This document shows positions 20,398-31,632 of a DNA stretch of 64,000 nt, one piece after another (the first letter of the stretch is position 1; each line of letters begins with the position of its first letter). The notes under the pieces are model-generated. The model had not been told where the DNA came from. It made no database searches and saw nothing but the letters and a program-made list of their open reading frames with translations. The DNA lies in the NCBI RefSeq assembly GCF_000832065.1, contig NZ_JXQM01000008.1:1-64000 (forward strand), given 5' to 3'. The position numbers and the translations under genes were made by a program. The stretch is from Nitrosospira sp. NpAV. GTDB lineage: Bacteria; Pseudomonadota; Gammaproteobacteria; Burkholderiales; Nitrosomonadaceae.

Positions 20398-21675
20398 TCA
20401 AAAACTTTTGGCCACTTTCGGCTTATCCGAGTAAATCAGAATGGGTTTGATATCGCCACCCACGGAACCATGATCAATGACCACCTTAGCGACGTTTTCC
20501 AGCGATGGCAGATCGAACATGGTGTCCAGCAGTGTACTCTCCAGTATGGAGCGCAAACCGCGCGCGCCTGTCTTGCGCGCCAACGCTTTTTTGGCAATCG
20601 CCTTGAGTGCTTGCTCGCGGAACTCGAGATCGACGCCGCCTTCCATGTGAAACATTTTTTGATATTGTTTGATAAGCGCGTTTTTGGGTTCGGTCAGGAT
20701 TTGAATCAGCGCCGATTCGTCCAGCTCTTCGAGGGTGGCAACCACCGGCAAACGCCCGACAAATTCCGGAATCAACCCATACTTGACAAGATCTTCCGGC
20801 TCCACTCCCCGCAATACGGCACCAAAGTTCTTGCGATTCTCGCGGCTCCTCACATTGGCACTGAAACCTATCCCGCCTTTCTCGGAGCGGGCGCGTATGA
20901 CCTTGTCGAGACCGTCGAACGCACCGCCGCAAATGAAAAGAATATTGGTGGTGTCTACCTGGACAAATTCCTGATTAGGGTGTTTTCTTCCGCCCTGAGG
21001 AGGCACCGAGGCAATCGTTCCCTCAATCAGTTTCAGCAAAGCCTGCTGCACCCCTTCCCCCGATACATCCCGGGTAATTGACGGGTTATCCGATTTACGG
21101 GAGATCTTATCGATCTCGTCGATATAAACAATGCCCTGCTGCGCTTTTTCCGCGTCGTAATTACATTTTTGCAGTAACTTCTGGATGATGTTTTCCACAT
21201 CCTCGCCGACATAACCCGCTTCGGTTAGCGTTGTCGCGTCGGCCATGACGAAGGGCACATCCAGCAGACGGGCCAGCGTCTGCGCAAGCAATGTCTTGCC
21301 CGAACCGGTCGGGCCGATAAGCAGTATGTTGCTTTTCGCCAACTCGATGTCGTCGGCATCTGCGCTTTTTGCCAGATTCCTTAGACGTTTGTAATGATTG
21401 TATACCGCCACCGACAGAATCTTTTTGGCCGGTTCCTGACCAATGACGTATTGATCGAGAATTTGGCAGATTTCGTGCGGTACCGGCAAATCCGACTTGG
21501 TGAGCTTGGCAGCTTCAGCACCTTGTATTTCCTCACGAATAATGTCATTGCAGAGTTCTATACATTCATCGCAAATGAATACCGATGGGCCCGCAATGAG
21601 CTTCTTTACTTCGTGCTGGCTTTTGCCGCAGAAGGAACAATAAAGCAGTTTTTCGCCGCCAGTTTTCTCTGACAT
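20398..21675 (-). CDS. clpX: ATP-dependent Clp protease ATP-binding subunit ClpX
   Basis: ClpX unfolds tagged proteins and feeds them to ClpP. With the ATG at 21675 the product is 425 residues (E. coli 424). An in-frame codon at 21690 would add MRDKT, but the shorter start has GGGA about 8 bases before it. Features: N-terminal C4 zinc domain (CSFCGKS and CDECIELC), Walker A GPTGSGKT, Walker [10 protein letters not shown], and the ClpP-contacting IGF loop inside GGIGFSANV. It is downstream of clpP and upstream of lon. Confidence 0.98.
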   Translation of the reverse strand: MSEKTGGEKLLYCSFCGKSQHEVKKLIAGPSVFICDECIELCNDIIREEIQGAEAAKLTKSDLPVPHEICQILDQYVIGQEPAKKILSVAVYNHYKRLRNLAKSADADDIELAKSNILLIGPTGSGKTLLAQTLARLLDVPFVMADATTLTEAGYVGEDVENIIQKLLQKCNYDAEKAQQGIVYIDEIDKISRKSDNPSITRDVSGEGVQQALLKLIEGTIASVPPQGGRKHPNQEFVQVDTTNILFICGGAFDGLDKVIRARSEKGGIGFSANVRSRENRKNFGAVLRGVEPEDLVKYGLIPEFVGRLPVVATLEELDESALIQILTEPKNALIKQYQKMFHMEGGVDLEFREQALKAIAKKALARKTGARGLRSILESTLLDTMFDLPSLENVAKVVIDHGSVGGDIKPILIYSDKPKVAKSF

Positions 21676-21766
21676 AGTTTTATCCCGCATTATCCGAGCC
21701 GGTACGCTCGTCGCTAAAAATTAAATCTATCTCCATCCATGGTCATTATAGATCACTCTGGATCAT

Positions 21767-22411
21767 TCAGCCCGCACTCTCATTTCTGGCAGTGAGCACA
21801 GCATCCACCAAGCCGTATTTTACTGACTCCTCCGCGCTGAGGAAGTTATCGCGGTCGGTGTCTTTCTCGATGGTCTCGATGCTCTGGCCCGTATGCTTTG
21901 CCATGAGTGCATTCAATCGGCCTTTAAGAAACAGAATTTCTTTGGCGTGGATCTCGATATCCGAAGCTTGGCCCTGAAAGCCACCCATCGGCTGATGAAT
22001 CATAACACGTGAATTCGGAAGGCAAAAACGCTTGCCGTTTGCGCCGGCTGTCAATAACAGCGACCCCATACTCGCGGCCTGACCTATGCAGAGCGTACTG
22101 ACATCAGGTTTAATAAACTGCATGGTATCGTATATCGCCATTCCGGCGGATACCACACCCCCGGGAGAATTGATATAGAAATGAATATCCTTGTCCGCAT
22201 TTTCCGATTCCAGGAACAGCAGCTGCGCCACGATCAGATTGGCGGAAGCCTCGGTTACCGGTCCCACGAGAAATATCACCCTCTCCTTCAGTAGGCGTGA
22301 GTATATGTCGTAGGCGCGTTCACCCCTCCCGCTCGTCTCGATCACCATGGGAATCAACCCTAGATTGTTCGGATCGAGGTTGCGCTGTTTCCAATCAAGT
22401 TGTTGCATCAT
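21767..22411 (-). CDS. clpP: ATP-dependent Clp protease proteolytic subunit ClpP
   Basis: This is the self-compartmentalised serine protease that partners ClpX. The 214 residues include the catalytic serine S114 in GQAASMGS, histidine H139 in MIHQPMGG, and aspartate in DTDRDNF near residue 187. The start is only 1 bp after the trigger factor stop, so tig, clpP and probably clpX form one transcription unit. Confidence 0.98.
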   Translation of the reverse strand: MMQQLDWKQRNLDPNNLGLIPMVIETSGRGERAYDIYSRLLKERVIFLVGPVTEASANLIVAQLLFLESENADKDIHFYINSPGGVVSAGMAIYDTMQFIKPDVSTLCIGQAASMGSLLLTAGANGKRFCLPNSRVMIHQPMGGFQGQASDIEIHAKEILFLKGRLNALMAKHTGQSIETIEKDTDRDNFLSAEESVKYGLVDAVLTARNESAG

Positions 22412-22412
22412 G

Positions 22413-23717
22413 TCATGATTTTCCCATCAATTCATCCAGCGTCATGGGCTTATCCACTACCGCAGCCTTCTCCAGCACCCATGTCACCACATTATCTTCC
22501 AGTACCGCCGACTCCGCCTCGTTGAGGCGATCCTTTGAGGCATAGTGCCACTTAACTACTTCAGCCGGATTCTCATAACTCTGTGCGAGATCCTCCACCA
22601 CTGTTCGCACCTGCTCCGGCTTTGCATGCAGGCCATTTATCTTTACCACTTCGGCCAGGATCAAACCAAGGCTCACCCGGCGTTGTGCCCGCTCATGAAA
22701 CAAATCCCTGGGAAGCGGCACGTTCTTGGCACTCATGCCGCGCGACTCAAGGTCATTTTGCGCATCCTGCATGAGCCGCTCCAGTTCCCGCTCCACCAAT
22801 GCCTTAGGTGCCTGAATCACAGTCGCATCAAGCAATGACTGCATGACTTGTTCCTTGATTTTCGCTTTTACCCGTTTCGATACTTCCCGCTCCAGGTTGG
22901 CCCGAATTTCCTCGCGCATTTTTTCGATGCTGCCATCCGCAACACCCAGTGACTTGGCGAATTCAGCATCCACATCCGGCAGCCTCGATGCTTCTACATT
23001 ATTTAACTTCACTTCAAACGTTGCCGTCTTTCCGGCGACCTCTTTCCCATGATAATCTGCCGGAAAGGTTACTTCAAACGTTTTGCTCTCCCCCGTGCTC
23101 ATCCCCCCAAGAGGTTCCTCAAAATCCTTGAGCAGTCGGCCTTCGCCCAGTACAAGGGCAAAATTCTCCGCCTTGCCGCCCGCAAATTCCTCCCCATCGA
23201 TCAAGCCACGATAATCGATGGTCACGCGGTCGCCTGTTACTGCAGGCCGCTCCGCCGGTTCGTACTGAACTCGCTGCTTGCGCAGAATCTCCAGCGTCTT
23301 ATCGACGTCAGAGTCGACCACGTTGACCACAGGCTGATCGACTCGAGTTCCACTCAAGTCACCCAGAACCACATCTGGATAGACCTCAAATGTTGCGCTG
23401 AATTCAAACTGAGAGGCGTCTTCCGTCACTTGCTTCGGTTCGAAACGCGGATAACCCGCAACTCGCAGCTTTTGTTCGCGCACAGCCTCGCTGAAATTTC
23501 TCTGCAGTACGTCACCCATGACCTCCTGACGCACCTGCGGGCCGTATTGCTGCGTAACAATTTTCAGCGGGACTTTGCCTGGCCGGAAACCGTGTATTTT
23601 TGCCGTGCGCGCCAAACGCTTCAGGCGGCTTTCAACTTCCGTTTCGATTTTTTCCTGAGGAATCGAAACGTTAAGGCGACGCTCCAGCGCACCCAGGTCT
23701 TCGACATTCGATTGCAT
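22413..23717 (-). CDS. tig: Trigger factor, ribosome-associated chaperone
   Basis: Trigger factor binds the ribosome exit tunnel and holds nascent chains. The start at the ATG at 23717 gives 434 residues, close to E. coli (432). The 10-residue extension to 23747 is not family-like. The ribosome-binding signature FRPGKVP near residue 45, the FKBP-type PPIase domain (about 150-245, with [11 protein letters not shown] and YHGKEVAGK) and the C-terminal chaperone arms are all present. The gene lies between tRNA-Leu and clpP. Confidence 0.97.
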   Translation of the reverse strand: MQSNVEDLGALERRLNVSIPQEKIETEVESRLKRLARTAKIHGFRPGKVPLKIVTQQYGPQVRQEVMGDVLQRNFSEAVREQKLRVAGYPRFEPKQVTEDASQFEFSATFEVYPDVVLGDLSGTRVDQPVVNVVDSDVDKTLEILRKQRVQYEPAERPAVTGDRVTIDYRGLIDGEEFAGGKAENFALVLGEGRLLKDFEEPLGGMSTGESKTFEVTFPADYHGKEVAGKTATFEVKLNNVEASRLPDVDAEFAKSLGVADGSIEKMREEIRANLEREVSKRVKAKIKEQVMQSLLDATVIQAPKALVERELERLMQDAQNDLESRGMSAKNVPLPRDLFHERAQRRVSLGLILAEVVKINGLHAKPEQVRTVVEDLAQSYENPAEVVKWHYASKDRLNEAESAVLEDNVVTWVLEKAAVVDKPMTLDELMGKS

Positions 23718-23790
23718 ACCATTTCCCGACTGGTTGATAACATTCATGCGGCGCTACATCGCAACATTCTCCGCACCTATTACAGTTCCC

Positions 23791-23875
<85 letters not shown>

Positions 23876-23936
23876 GCGCCGCTCAAGCCAATTATACCTA
23901 TTTCTCCCTGCTGCGGCAGCCCATACTTCGGACGAT

Positions 23937-24683
23937 CTAGCAAAACACGGTCTGGCCGCTTACAGCTTTGCTATCCGGACCCATCAGATATAAGTAACTT
24001 GGCATTAGGTGCTCCGGCCGGGGCAAATCCTGCTTGACCTCACCGGGATGAGTTCTCGTCCGTTGCGGGGTATGGACCGGTCCCGGAATTATCACGTTGA
24101 CGCGCAGATTCGGAAGCATTTGCCATTCTTGCGCCTGAATTTTGGCCAGCGCCTCCAGCGCGGCCTTGGCCACCGCAAAACCGCCCCAATAGGCTGCGGG
24201 ATCGTGACCATGCATTTCCGAAGTCATGATCACGCTAGCATCCGGCGAGGCCTTCAGCAGCGGCAAACAGGCTCGTGTCAGGGCAAATGGCGCAATCAAA
24301 TTGACACGTAGCAGCGATAGCCATTGTTCCAGTGTCTGATTCTGCAGCGGGGTCAGGCTGAATATCAATGCCGCGTTATGAAGAATGCCATCCAGTCTGC
24401 CCAACTGCATCTTGATGGCTTGAGCAATCGCCTGAAAATCCTTGTCTCCCGCCTTCTCCAGGTCAAGCGGGAAAATTGTGGGCTGAACCCCCCCGCTGGC
24501 CTCGATCTCGTCGTACACGCTTTCCAGTTTCTCAACCCGGCGCCCATGCAGAATTACGGTGGCGCCGTGAGCGGCATAGGCGAGGGCCGCAACACGCCCT
24601 ATGCCTTGGCCCGCTCCGGTAACAAGAATCACACGATCCTTGAGCAGATCCGGCGACGCACGGTAATCTCTAAAATTATTCAT
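23937..24683 (-). CDS. Short-chain dehydrogenase/reductase (YciK-like)
   Basis: A 248-residue SDR with the Rossmann cofactor motif TGAGQGIGR (residues 22-30) and the NAG-type motif HNAAL near residue 100. It most resembles the YciK group. The position of the catalytic tyrosine reads phenylalanine here: the Y-x-x-x-K motif is FAVAK, confirmed by the codon ttt on the minus strand. That casts doubt on normal dehydrogenase activity unless the tyrosine two codons earlier can substitute. It is 57 bp downstream of hpnD in the same direction, but its role there is unknown. Confidence 0.85.
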   Translation of the reverse strand: MNNFRDYRASPDLLKDRVILVTGAGQGIGRVAALAYAAHGATVILHGRRVEKLESVYDEIEASGGVQPTIFPLDLEKAGDKDFQAIAQAIKMQLGRLDGILHNAALIFSLTPLQNQTLEQWLSLLRVNLIAPFALTRACLPLLKASPDASVIMTSEMHGHDPAAYWGGFAVAKAALEALAKIQAQEWQMLPNLRVNVIIPGPVHTPQRTRTHPGEVKQDLPRPEHLMPSYLYLMGPDSKAVSGQTVFC

Positions 24684-24740
24684 CCCGAATCCGATGGTTG
24701 GCAGATGGCCAGTAGGAGAACATGCCGGTAAAGCCGTAGC

Positions 24741-25586
24741 TTACCCTTTGATCCAGGTCGTCCATGCGATCCATAATTTACGCATCGGCGTGAGGCTTAC
24801 GCGTTGCCGCATAATATGGCACCCATCCTGCTTGATTTCTTTTAGCAGGGTTTGATAAATCGCTGCCATGACGATGCCAGGCCGCTGGTTCTTACGGTCT
24901 TCCGCAGGTAATGCAGCGAAGGCTCGCGTGTAATAACTTTCCGCACGTTCAATCTGAAATTCCATCAGCCGCCTGAAATTGTCCGTCTCGCGCGAATGGA
25001 GAATGTCCTCATTGGATACTCCAAAACGAACCAGCTCATCCTGGGGCAGATAGATACGGTCGCGGCGCGCATCTTCGCCGACGTCGCGGATGATATTAGT
25101 GAGTTGGAAAGCGAGCCCCAGATCCTGCGCATATTTCAGGGTGTCGGGATTGCGATAGCCAAAAATCTCCGCCGAACATAACCCCACCACGCTCGCCACA
25201 TGGTAGCAATAAAGCCTCAGGGTGTCGAAATCAGCATAGCGATTATAATTAAGATCCATTTCCATGCCATCAATGATTTCATTCAATCGCTCAGCTGTGA
25301 GATTGAACGTTTTCGACACGCTGACCAGTGCTTTCGCCACCGGGTGGCTGGGTTCATTTCCCTGTCCGGCATCAAATATGGCTGCAACCTCCTGCCGCCA
25401 CCATGCAAGCTTGGTTCGCGCTACCGACGCATCGGTGCACTCATCCACCACATCATCCACCTCGCGGCAGAAAGCATATAAGGCGGTAATGGCGCGGCGC
25501 TTTTCCGATGGCAGATAGAGAAAGCTGTAATAAAAACTGGAACCGCTCTGAATCGCTTTTTCCTGACAATACTGATCTGGGGTCAT
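24741..25586 (-). CDS. hpnD: Presqualene diphosphate synthase HpnD
   Basis: HpnD joins two farnesyl diphosphates to presqualene diphosphate, on the way to squalene and hopanoids. The 281-residue product starts with the HpnD-like MTPDQYCQEKAIQSGSSFYY. It has both aspartate-rich metal sites: DDVVDE (residues 42-47) and DVGEDARRD in the C-terminal half. Its sequence is closer to HpnD than to phytoene synthase. The partner genes hpnC and hpnE are not in this window. A 265-bp gap separates it from groEL upstream. Confidence 0.9.
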   Translation of the reverse strand: MTPDQYCQEKAIQSGSSFYYSFLYLPSEKRRAITALYAFCREVDDVVDECTDASVARTKLAWWRQEVAAIFDAGQGNEPSHPVAKALVSVSKTFNLTAERLNEIIDGMEMDLNYNRYADFDTLRLYCYHVASVVGLCSAEIFGYRNPDTLKYAQDLGLAFQLTNIIRDVGEDARRDRIYLPQDELVRFGVSNEDILHSRETDNFRRLMEFQIERAESYYTRAFAALPAEDRKNQRPGIVMAAIYQTLLKEIKQDGCHIMRQRVSLTPMRKLWIAWTTWIKG

Positions 25587-25784
25587 AATTTATTATGAGA
25601 AAAACATTTGGCCGCCACAGTCCGGAGTTTATGAGAGGAGATGCCCGTGACGCTAGCGCGTGCGCGTAACCTTTCGCGCTTCTGACATAGACGAAAAAAA
25701 ATTCTTATAATGGGCAATTATAAGGGGCATACCGTACATCGCAAAATGGATCCCGGCTTGCGCGAGTCAGGCTGGTTGCGATAA

Positions 25785-25812
25785 TAAAAAACCCCACCGG
25801 GGCGGGGTTTTC
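25785..25812 (-). terminator. Rho-independent terminator of groESL
   Basis: On the minus strand the stem AAAACCCC/GGGGTTTT with a GC-rich loop is followed by a T-rich tail. It lies about 40 bp after the groEL stop. Confidence 0.9.
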
Positions 25813-25851
25813 TATCGTACTTCATTTCCAATAAAACAGATACGGCCAGCC

Positions 25852-27522
<1,671 letters not shown>

Positions 27523-27561
27523 CTAATTTCCAGAAAATGTTGTTTAACCGTAGTTGGCAAA

Positions 27562-27852
27562 TTAACCCTCGATGACTCCCATGAGGTCTTCTTCACGCAT
27601 CACCAGCAGCTCTTCCCCCGACACTTTCACCGTCTGCCCGGAATATTTGCCGAATAGCACCTTGTCGCCAACCTTTACGTCCAGCGGACGAACCTTGCCG
27701 TCGTCGCCGACCTTGCCTTTGCCTACGGCAATAATTTCGCCTTGATCGGGCTTTTCCGCCGCGCTGTCAGGAATGACAATACCGGATGCGGTCTTGCGTT
27801 CTTCTTCCAGTCGCTTGACAATAACGCGGTCGTGTAACGGACGAATCTGCAT
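27562..27852 (-). CDS. groES: Co-chaperonin GroES (10 kDa)
   Basis: The 96-residue GroES lid protein begins with [14 protein letters not shown]. It includes the mobile loop ([15 protein letters not shown], residues 16-31) that docks onto GroEL and the [13 protein letters not shown] segment. It is the first gene of the groESL operon. Confidence 0.99.
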   Translation of the reverse strand: MQIRPLHDRVIVKRLEEERKTASGIVIPDSAAEKPDQGEIIAVGKGKVGDDGKVRPLDVKVGDKVLFGKYSGQTVKVSGEELLVMREEDLMGVIEG

Positions 27853-27945
27853 GTTTCTTTCTCCTGTTTTAGAATTAACACAATGAAATCTATGGGAAAA
27901 CTGATATTTTTGTGCTCAGATTTCCGGATTTGCCACAAAAATCTG

Positions 27946-27972
27946 TTAGCACTCACTGCTAACGAGTGCTAA
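27946..27972. promoter_or_regulatory. CIRCE operator (HrcA binding site)
   Basis: The sequence TTAGCACTC, nine bases, GAGTGCTAA matches the CIRCE consensus perfectly. It lies just downstream of the groESL -10 box, where HrcA would block transcription. It is also 34 bp upstream of the divergent dacB start codon. Confidence 0.95.
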
Positions 27973-28001
27973 TAATAGGGCTTATGACCGGGAGTTTCAA
28001 G
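27972..28001 (-). promoter_or_regulatory. groESL promoter with overlapping sigma70-like and sigma32-like boxes
   Basis: On the minus strand TTGAAA (27995-28000) and TATTAT (27972-27977) are spaced 17 bp apart, a good sigma70 pair. The same bases also read CTTGAAA then CCCTAT at about 15 bp spacing, which resembles sigma32. The -10 box touches the CIRCE operator. Confidence 0.75.
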
Positions 28002-28005
28002 TAGT

Positions 28006-29610
28006 ATGAGGCATAAATACTTGCCGGAGCGCCGCTTGAAGACCCTCTGGCGCTTCAGCGCGGCAATTGTCCTCTGTTGTTCTGTGCTTGCCGCTGCATC
28101 GCTCCCTGCCTTTTCGCACAATATGCCGGTCGCCGTCAGTCAGGCGCTTAAACAGGCGGGTATCCCACAATCCGCGGTAGGTATTTACGTTCAGGAGATC
28201 GGTGCGGCCAAGCCGTTGCTCGCCGTCAACGCCGGCACGGCAATGAATCCCGCATCAGTAATGAAACTGGTCACGACTTTTGCCGGACTGGAACTACTGG
28301 GGCCAGCGTATACCTGGAAAACCGAGTTATACGCCAATGGCATGCTGGAAAATGGTACGCTGCGGGGCGATCTGGTGATCAAGGGTTACGGCGACCCGAA
28401 ACTGAATCTGGAAAATTTCTGGCTGCTTACGCGACGCCTGCGCCAGACCGGGTTACGCGAAATTACCGGTGACCTGGTACTGGATAGCAGCTATTTCGAT
28501 TTGCCCAACGGCAATCCGGCCGCCTTCGACGGCAAACCCCACCGTGCATACAATGTCCTTCCCGAAGCGCTGCTGGTGAATTACCGAACCCTGGCGCTGC
28601 GCCTGATCCCGCAGTCCGGAAGCAAGGCTGTTCGCATCGTAGCCGACCCGCCCCTGCCATCACTGGATCTCAAGAACAGTCTGACGCTTACCAATGGCCC
28701 TTGCAACGAATGGCGCGATGCGCTCGCCGCCGATATTCGTACCGTCAGCAATGGCAATGTCCGCGTATCGATTGCGCTCAATGGCAGCTATTCCATTGAT
28801 TGCGGTGAAAAGACCCTGTATCTCAGCGTGCACGATACCGCCGATTATATCTTCGGCCTGTTCAGGCAATTATGGGAAGAACAGGGGGGAGTATTGCGCG
28901 GCAAGGTACGCACCGGCGTGGCCCCGGAAGGAGTAGCGCCGTTGGAAATCCATCAATCCCCCCCGCTCGCGGACATCGTACGCGACATCAATAAGTTCAG
29001 TAACAACACCGCAGCGCGGCAGCTATATCTTGCGTTGGGACTGACTAGCGCGCTGACTGCGGGGCTCACAACCGGGCTGACTGCGGGGCCCACTACAGCC
29101 CCGGCGGCGGCGGGCATCCCCCTGGAGGTGCCTGCCAGTGGGATCAGCGGCACTATCCACGACGCAGCGAGTGATCATGATAAGCCCCCCGCAACGCTCG
29201 CCAAATCGGATATGGCCCTCCGGCGATGGCTGGCATCCAAACAACTCAGTTTCCCGGAGCTGATCATTGAAAACGGCTCGGGATTATCACGCAACGAGCG
29301 CATCAGTACCGGTCACCTGGGAAAGCTTTTGCTGGCGGCATTCCAAAGCCCGGTCATGCCCGAGTTCATTTCATCCTTGCCGATCGTCGGGGTGGATGGA
29401 ACCATGAAGAAGCGGTTGAACGGCAGTGCCACCGCTGGCCAGGCCCATATCAAGACCGGCTTGCTGGATGGCGTAAAAACCATGGCGGGTTACGTGCTCG
29501 ATAAATCAGGCAAGCGCGTGGTCGTAATCTTTTTTGTCAATCATCCAAAATCGGGAATTGCGCAGCCAGCGATGGATGCGTTGCTGCATTGGGCTTACGA
29601 AAGATCATGA
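28006..29610 (+). CDS. dacB: D-alanyl-D-alanine carboxypeptidase/endopeptidase (PBP4 family)
   Basis: A peptidase S13 family penicillin-binding protein that trims peptidoglycan cross-links in the periplasm. The 534-residue product has a signal peptide (hydrophobic core about residues 18-33, cleavage near AFSHN). The active-site SxxK is SVMK (S84-K87), the SxN motif is SNN (near residue 332), and the KTG triad is in HIKTGLLDGV (near 485). An Ala/Gly/Thr-rich tandem repeat (LTAGLTTGLTAGP region, about residues 344-367) interrupts the sequence just after SNN. The gene is divergent from groES, and the CIRCE element lies within its likely promoter. Confidence 0.93.
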   Translation: MRHKYLPERRLKTLWRFSAAIVLCCSVLAAASLPAFSHNMPVAVSQALKQAGIPQSAVGIYVQEIGAAKPLLAVNAGTAMNPASVMKLVTTFAGLELLGPAYTWKTELYANGMLENGTLRGDLVIKGYGDPKLNLENFWLLTRRLRQTGLREITGDLVLDSSYFDLPNGNPAAFDGKPHRAYNVLPEALLVNYRTLALRLIPQSGSKAVRIVADPPLPSLDLKNSLTLTNGPCNEWRDALAADIRTVSNGNVRVSIALNGSYSIDCGEKTLYLSVHDTADYIFGLFRQLWEEQGGVLRGKVRTGVAPEGVAPLEIHQSPPLADIVRDINKFSNNTAARQLYLALGLTSALTAGLTTGLTAGPTTAPAAAGIPLEVPASGISGTIHDAASDHDKPPATLAKSDMALRRWLASKQLSFPELIIENGSGLSRNERISTGHLGKLLLAAFQSPVMPEFISSLPIVGVDGTMKKRLNGSATAGQAHIKTGLLDGVKTMAGYVLDKSGKRVVVIFFVNHPKSGIAQPAMDALLHWAYERS

Positions 29611-29879
29611 TATGGCTGCAATGGCAATGGCTGCAAGCATGCACCGAACAAGGTCGCCCGTTAGCAAGTTCAAGACAATTTACTGTTGATAGCATCTTTT
29701 ATCATTCATAAATGAAAATGGTATTTCCGTTCAGATTCATATCAATTCCTTTCAGTCGGCAAAGATAACCCCATAGGGTGGATAGTGGTACAGTAATATT
29801 GGGGTGGAGCTCGGCATCGCGTCGTGCGGGTTTAGGTCCCAGGCGAACCCAGACCATCCGCCCGCACTTGCGCGTCCCA

Positions 29880-30296
29880 TCATGCCAGGGTAATGTTGAC
29901 GTCGATGTTTCCGCGCGTCGCCCCTGAGTACGGGCAGATCTGGTGTGCGGCGTCAACCAGAGCCTGGGCAACTTTGCGCTCGATTCCCGGCAAGCTGACC
30001 TTCAGCGACGCCCGCAGCAGGTAGGCGTCACCGTTCATCCCCAAGTCCACTTCAGCATCGATGGAGCGATCCTCGGGTAGTGTCACCTTTTGCCGCATGG
30101 CGGCGAGTTCGATGGAGCTGAGGAAGCAAGCCGACCAGCCCGCGGCAAACAGCTGCTCCGGATTGGTACCGTTGTCCCGGCCGCCTGGGCGCGAAAACTT
30201 TACCTCGAGATGGCCGTCGGAGCTGCGGGACCCGCCTTCGCGGCCTCCCCTGGTGTGTGTCTTGGCGGTGTAAAGAACCTTACTGAGTTGAGTCAT
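29880..30296 (-). CDS. Organic hydroperoxide resistance protein (Ohr/OsmC family)
   Basis: Ohr enzymes reduce organic hydroperoxides using two cysteines. The 138-residue product shows both: C57 in WSACFLSS and C121 in ICPYSGAT, at the usual Ohr spacing. The start at the ATG at 30296 gives MTQLSKVLYTAK, typical of Ohr, and a ribosome site aggag lies before it. The upstream extension to 30365 is not family-like. The gene lies 65 bp downstream of an SDR gene on the same strand. No OhrR regulator is visible nearby. Confidence 0.93.
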   Translation of the reverse strand: MTQLSKVLYTAKTHTRGGREGGSRSSDGHLEVKFSRPGGRDNGTNPEQLFAAGWSACFLSSIELAAMRQKVTLPEDRSIDAEVDLGMNGDAYLLRASLKVSLPGIERKVAQALVDAAHQICPYSGATRGNIDVNITLA

Positions 30297-30361
30297 GTCA
30301 TTTCTCCTTGTTAAGCCCGTGTGGGCACAGTTGGTTGAACTAGAAAAAGCGCGGCGGCCGA

Positions 30362-31201
30362 TCAACCAAAATCGGTCGAGCGCGTGATGGATTCCCAGGC
30401 CTTGATCTCCTTGCCCAATTCGGACAACTGCCCCTCCACGAGGCGACGTGCATCGTTGCCCAGCAACAGGTGCGCTGGCGGGTTGGGTGCATCGACGATG
30501 CGAAGCAAAGCCTGAGCGGCCTTGGCCGGATCATCGGCTTGGCGGCCGCTGTATTCCTGCCGGTGCTTGCGCACTGAATCGAACACCGCGTCATAATCTG
30601 CGATCAAGCGTCCGGAGCGGACCATCGAGCGTCCCGCCCGTTCGGTGCGGAAGGACCCTGGTGCCACTGCTGTGACCTTGATGCCGAGACCCATGACTTC
30701 TCGAGACAGTGCATCGCTGATGCCTTCGAGCGCGAATTTGCTGCCGCTGTAGTATGCAATGCCGGGTAAGCCCATGTAGCCTGCCATCGACGTGATGTTG
30801 ACGATATGGCCGCGGTGCCGCTGGCGCATGCCCGGCAGCACAGCCTTGATCATAGCCACCGCGCCGAATACGTTGACCTCGAACTGACGAATCAGCTCAA
30901 GGAGCGGTGACTCTTCAAGAATGCCTTCGTGGCCATAGCCCGCATTATTGACCAACACATCGATCGCACCCCACTCCTTTTCGATCCGGCGAACAACAGG
31001 CTCGATAGTGTCAAAGCAGCTGACATCCAGGATCACCGCCTTGGCCTTCGTCCGATGCTGAGATTCAAAGGCGGTGCGATCATCCTCGCGCCGCGCGGTG
31101 CCGATCACATGGTGCCCAGCCTGCAGGGCCGCCTCGGCGAAAGCGAGGCCCAGGCCCCCATTGGCACCGGTGATCAGGAATAACTTCTTCGTATTCTTCA
31201 T
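30362..31201 (-). CDS. Short-chain dehydrogenase/reductase, classical type
   Basis: The 279-residue product is a classical SDR. The cofactor motif TGANGGLG is near residues 11-18, the NNAGYG motif follows, and the catalytic YSGSK is intact with upstream serine in NITSMAGY. The start at the ATG at 31201 has an excellent ribosome site (ggaggtccc). The substrate cannot be read from sequence. The gene is in a minus-strand set with a tautomerase, another SDR and an Ohr gene, suggesting shared control and a role in handling reactive carbonyl or oxidised compounds. Confidence 0.9.
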   Translation of the reverse strand: MKNTKKLFLITGANGGLGLAFAEAALQAGHHVIGTARREDDRTAFESQHRTKAKAVILDVSCFDTIEPVVRRIEKEWGAIDVLVNNAGYGHEGILEESPLLELIRQFEVNVFGAVAMIKAVLPGMRQRHRGHIVNITSMAGYMGLPGIAYYSGSKFALEGISDALSREVMGLGIKVTAVAPGSFRTERAGRSMVRSGRLIADYDAVFDSVRKHRQEYSGRQADDPAKAAQALLRIVDAPNPPAHLLLGNDARRLVEGQLSELGKEIKAWESITRSTDFG

Positions 31202-31241
31202 TTGGGACCTCCGTATCGAGGGTGAGTCCTGCCGCAGTGGC

Positions 31242-31460
31242 TTATGGGTCGTCATGCTCGCGTTGGCTCTTGCGGATCTCGGTGATCGTACGGCCACCAA
31301 CCCCCCAGTTGTCGGTATCGATCTCCTCGATTACGACGTGCGTCCATTCGGGCGGCTTGTGTAGCACGCGTTCAAGAGTCTCGGTGACTTCCCTGATGAT
31401 CTGTGCTTTTTGTTGGGCGGTGGCGCCCTCGCGGGTGATGCGGATACTGATGAAAGGCAT
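31242..31460 (-). CDS. Tautomerase family protein (4-oxalocrotonate tautomerase-like)
   Basis: A 72-residue protein whose first residue after Met is Pro (MPFISIRITREG), the catalytic base of the tautomerase superfamily once Met is removed. The TDNWGVGGRTITE segment near the end is also typical. I chose the ATG at 31460, preceded by ggagag, instead of the much longer frame upstream. It lies between two SDR genes. The natural substrate is unknown, since many small tautomerases act on enol/keto forms of aromatic breakdown products. Confidence 0.9.
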   Translation of the reverse strand: MPFISIRITREGATAQQKAQIIREVTETLERVLHKPPEWTHVVIEEIDTDNWGVGGRTITEIRKSQREHDDP

Positions 31461-31632
31461 GGCTCTCTCCTTGTTCATGTGCCACGTCCTCAACGGCCCC
31501 ATCGGGTCGTTGGGATGTGGCGTCAATGGAATGGTTTCTATTGTCATCCAGGGGCACAGGGGCAACGCGTCGATAATCCCCGCGATCTCTGCGTTGCTGC
31601 CCGCTTGCCGGAGACCGAGGATGCGACATATC

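Noticed and set aside
29702-29971. 89-codon minus-strand frame near the Ohr gene
   Set aside because: It overlaps the 3' end of the well-supported Ohr gene in another frame, and its composition looks non-coding.
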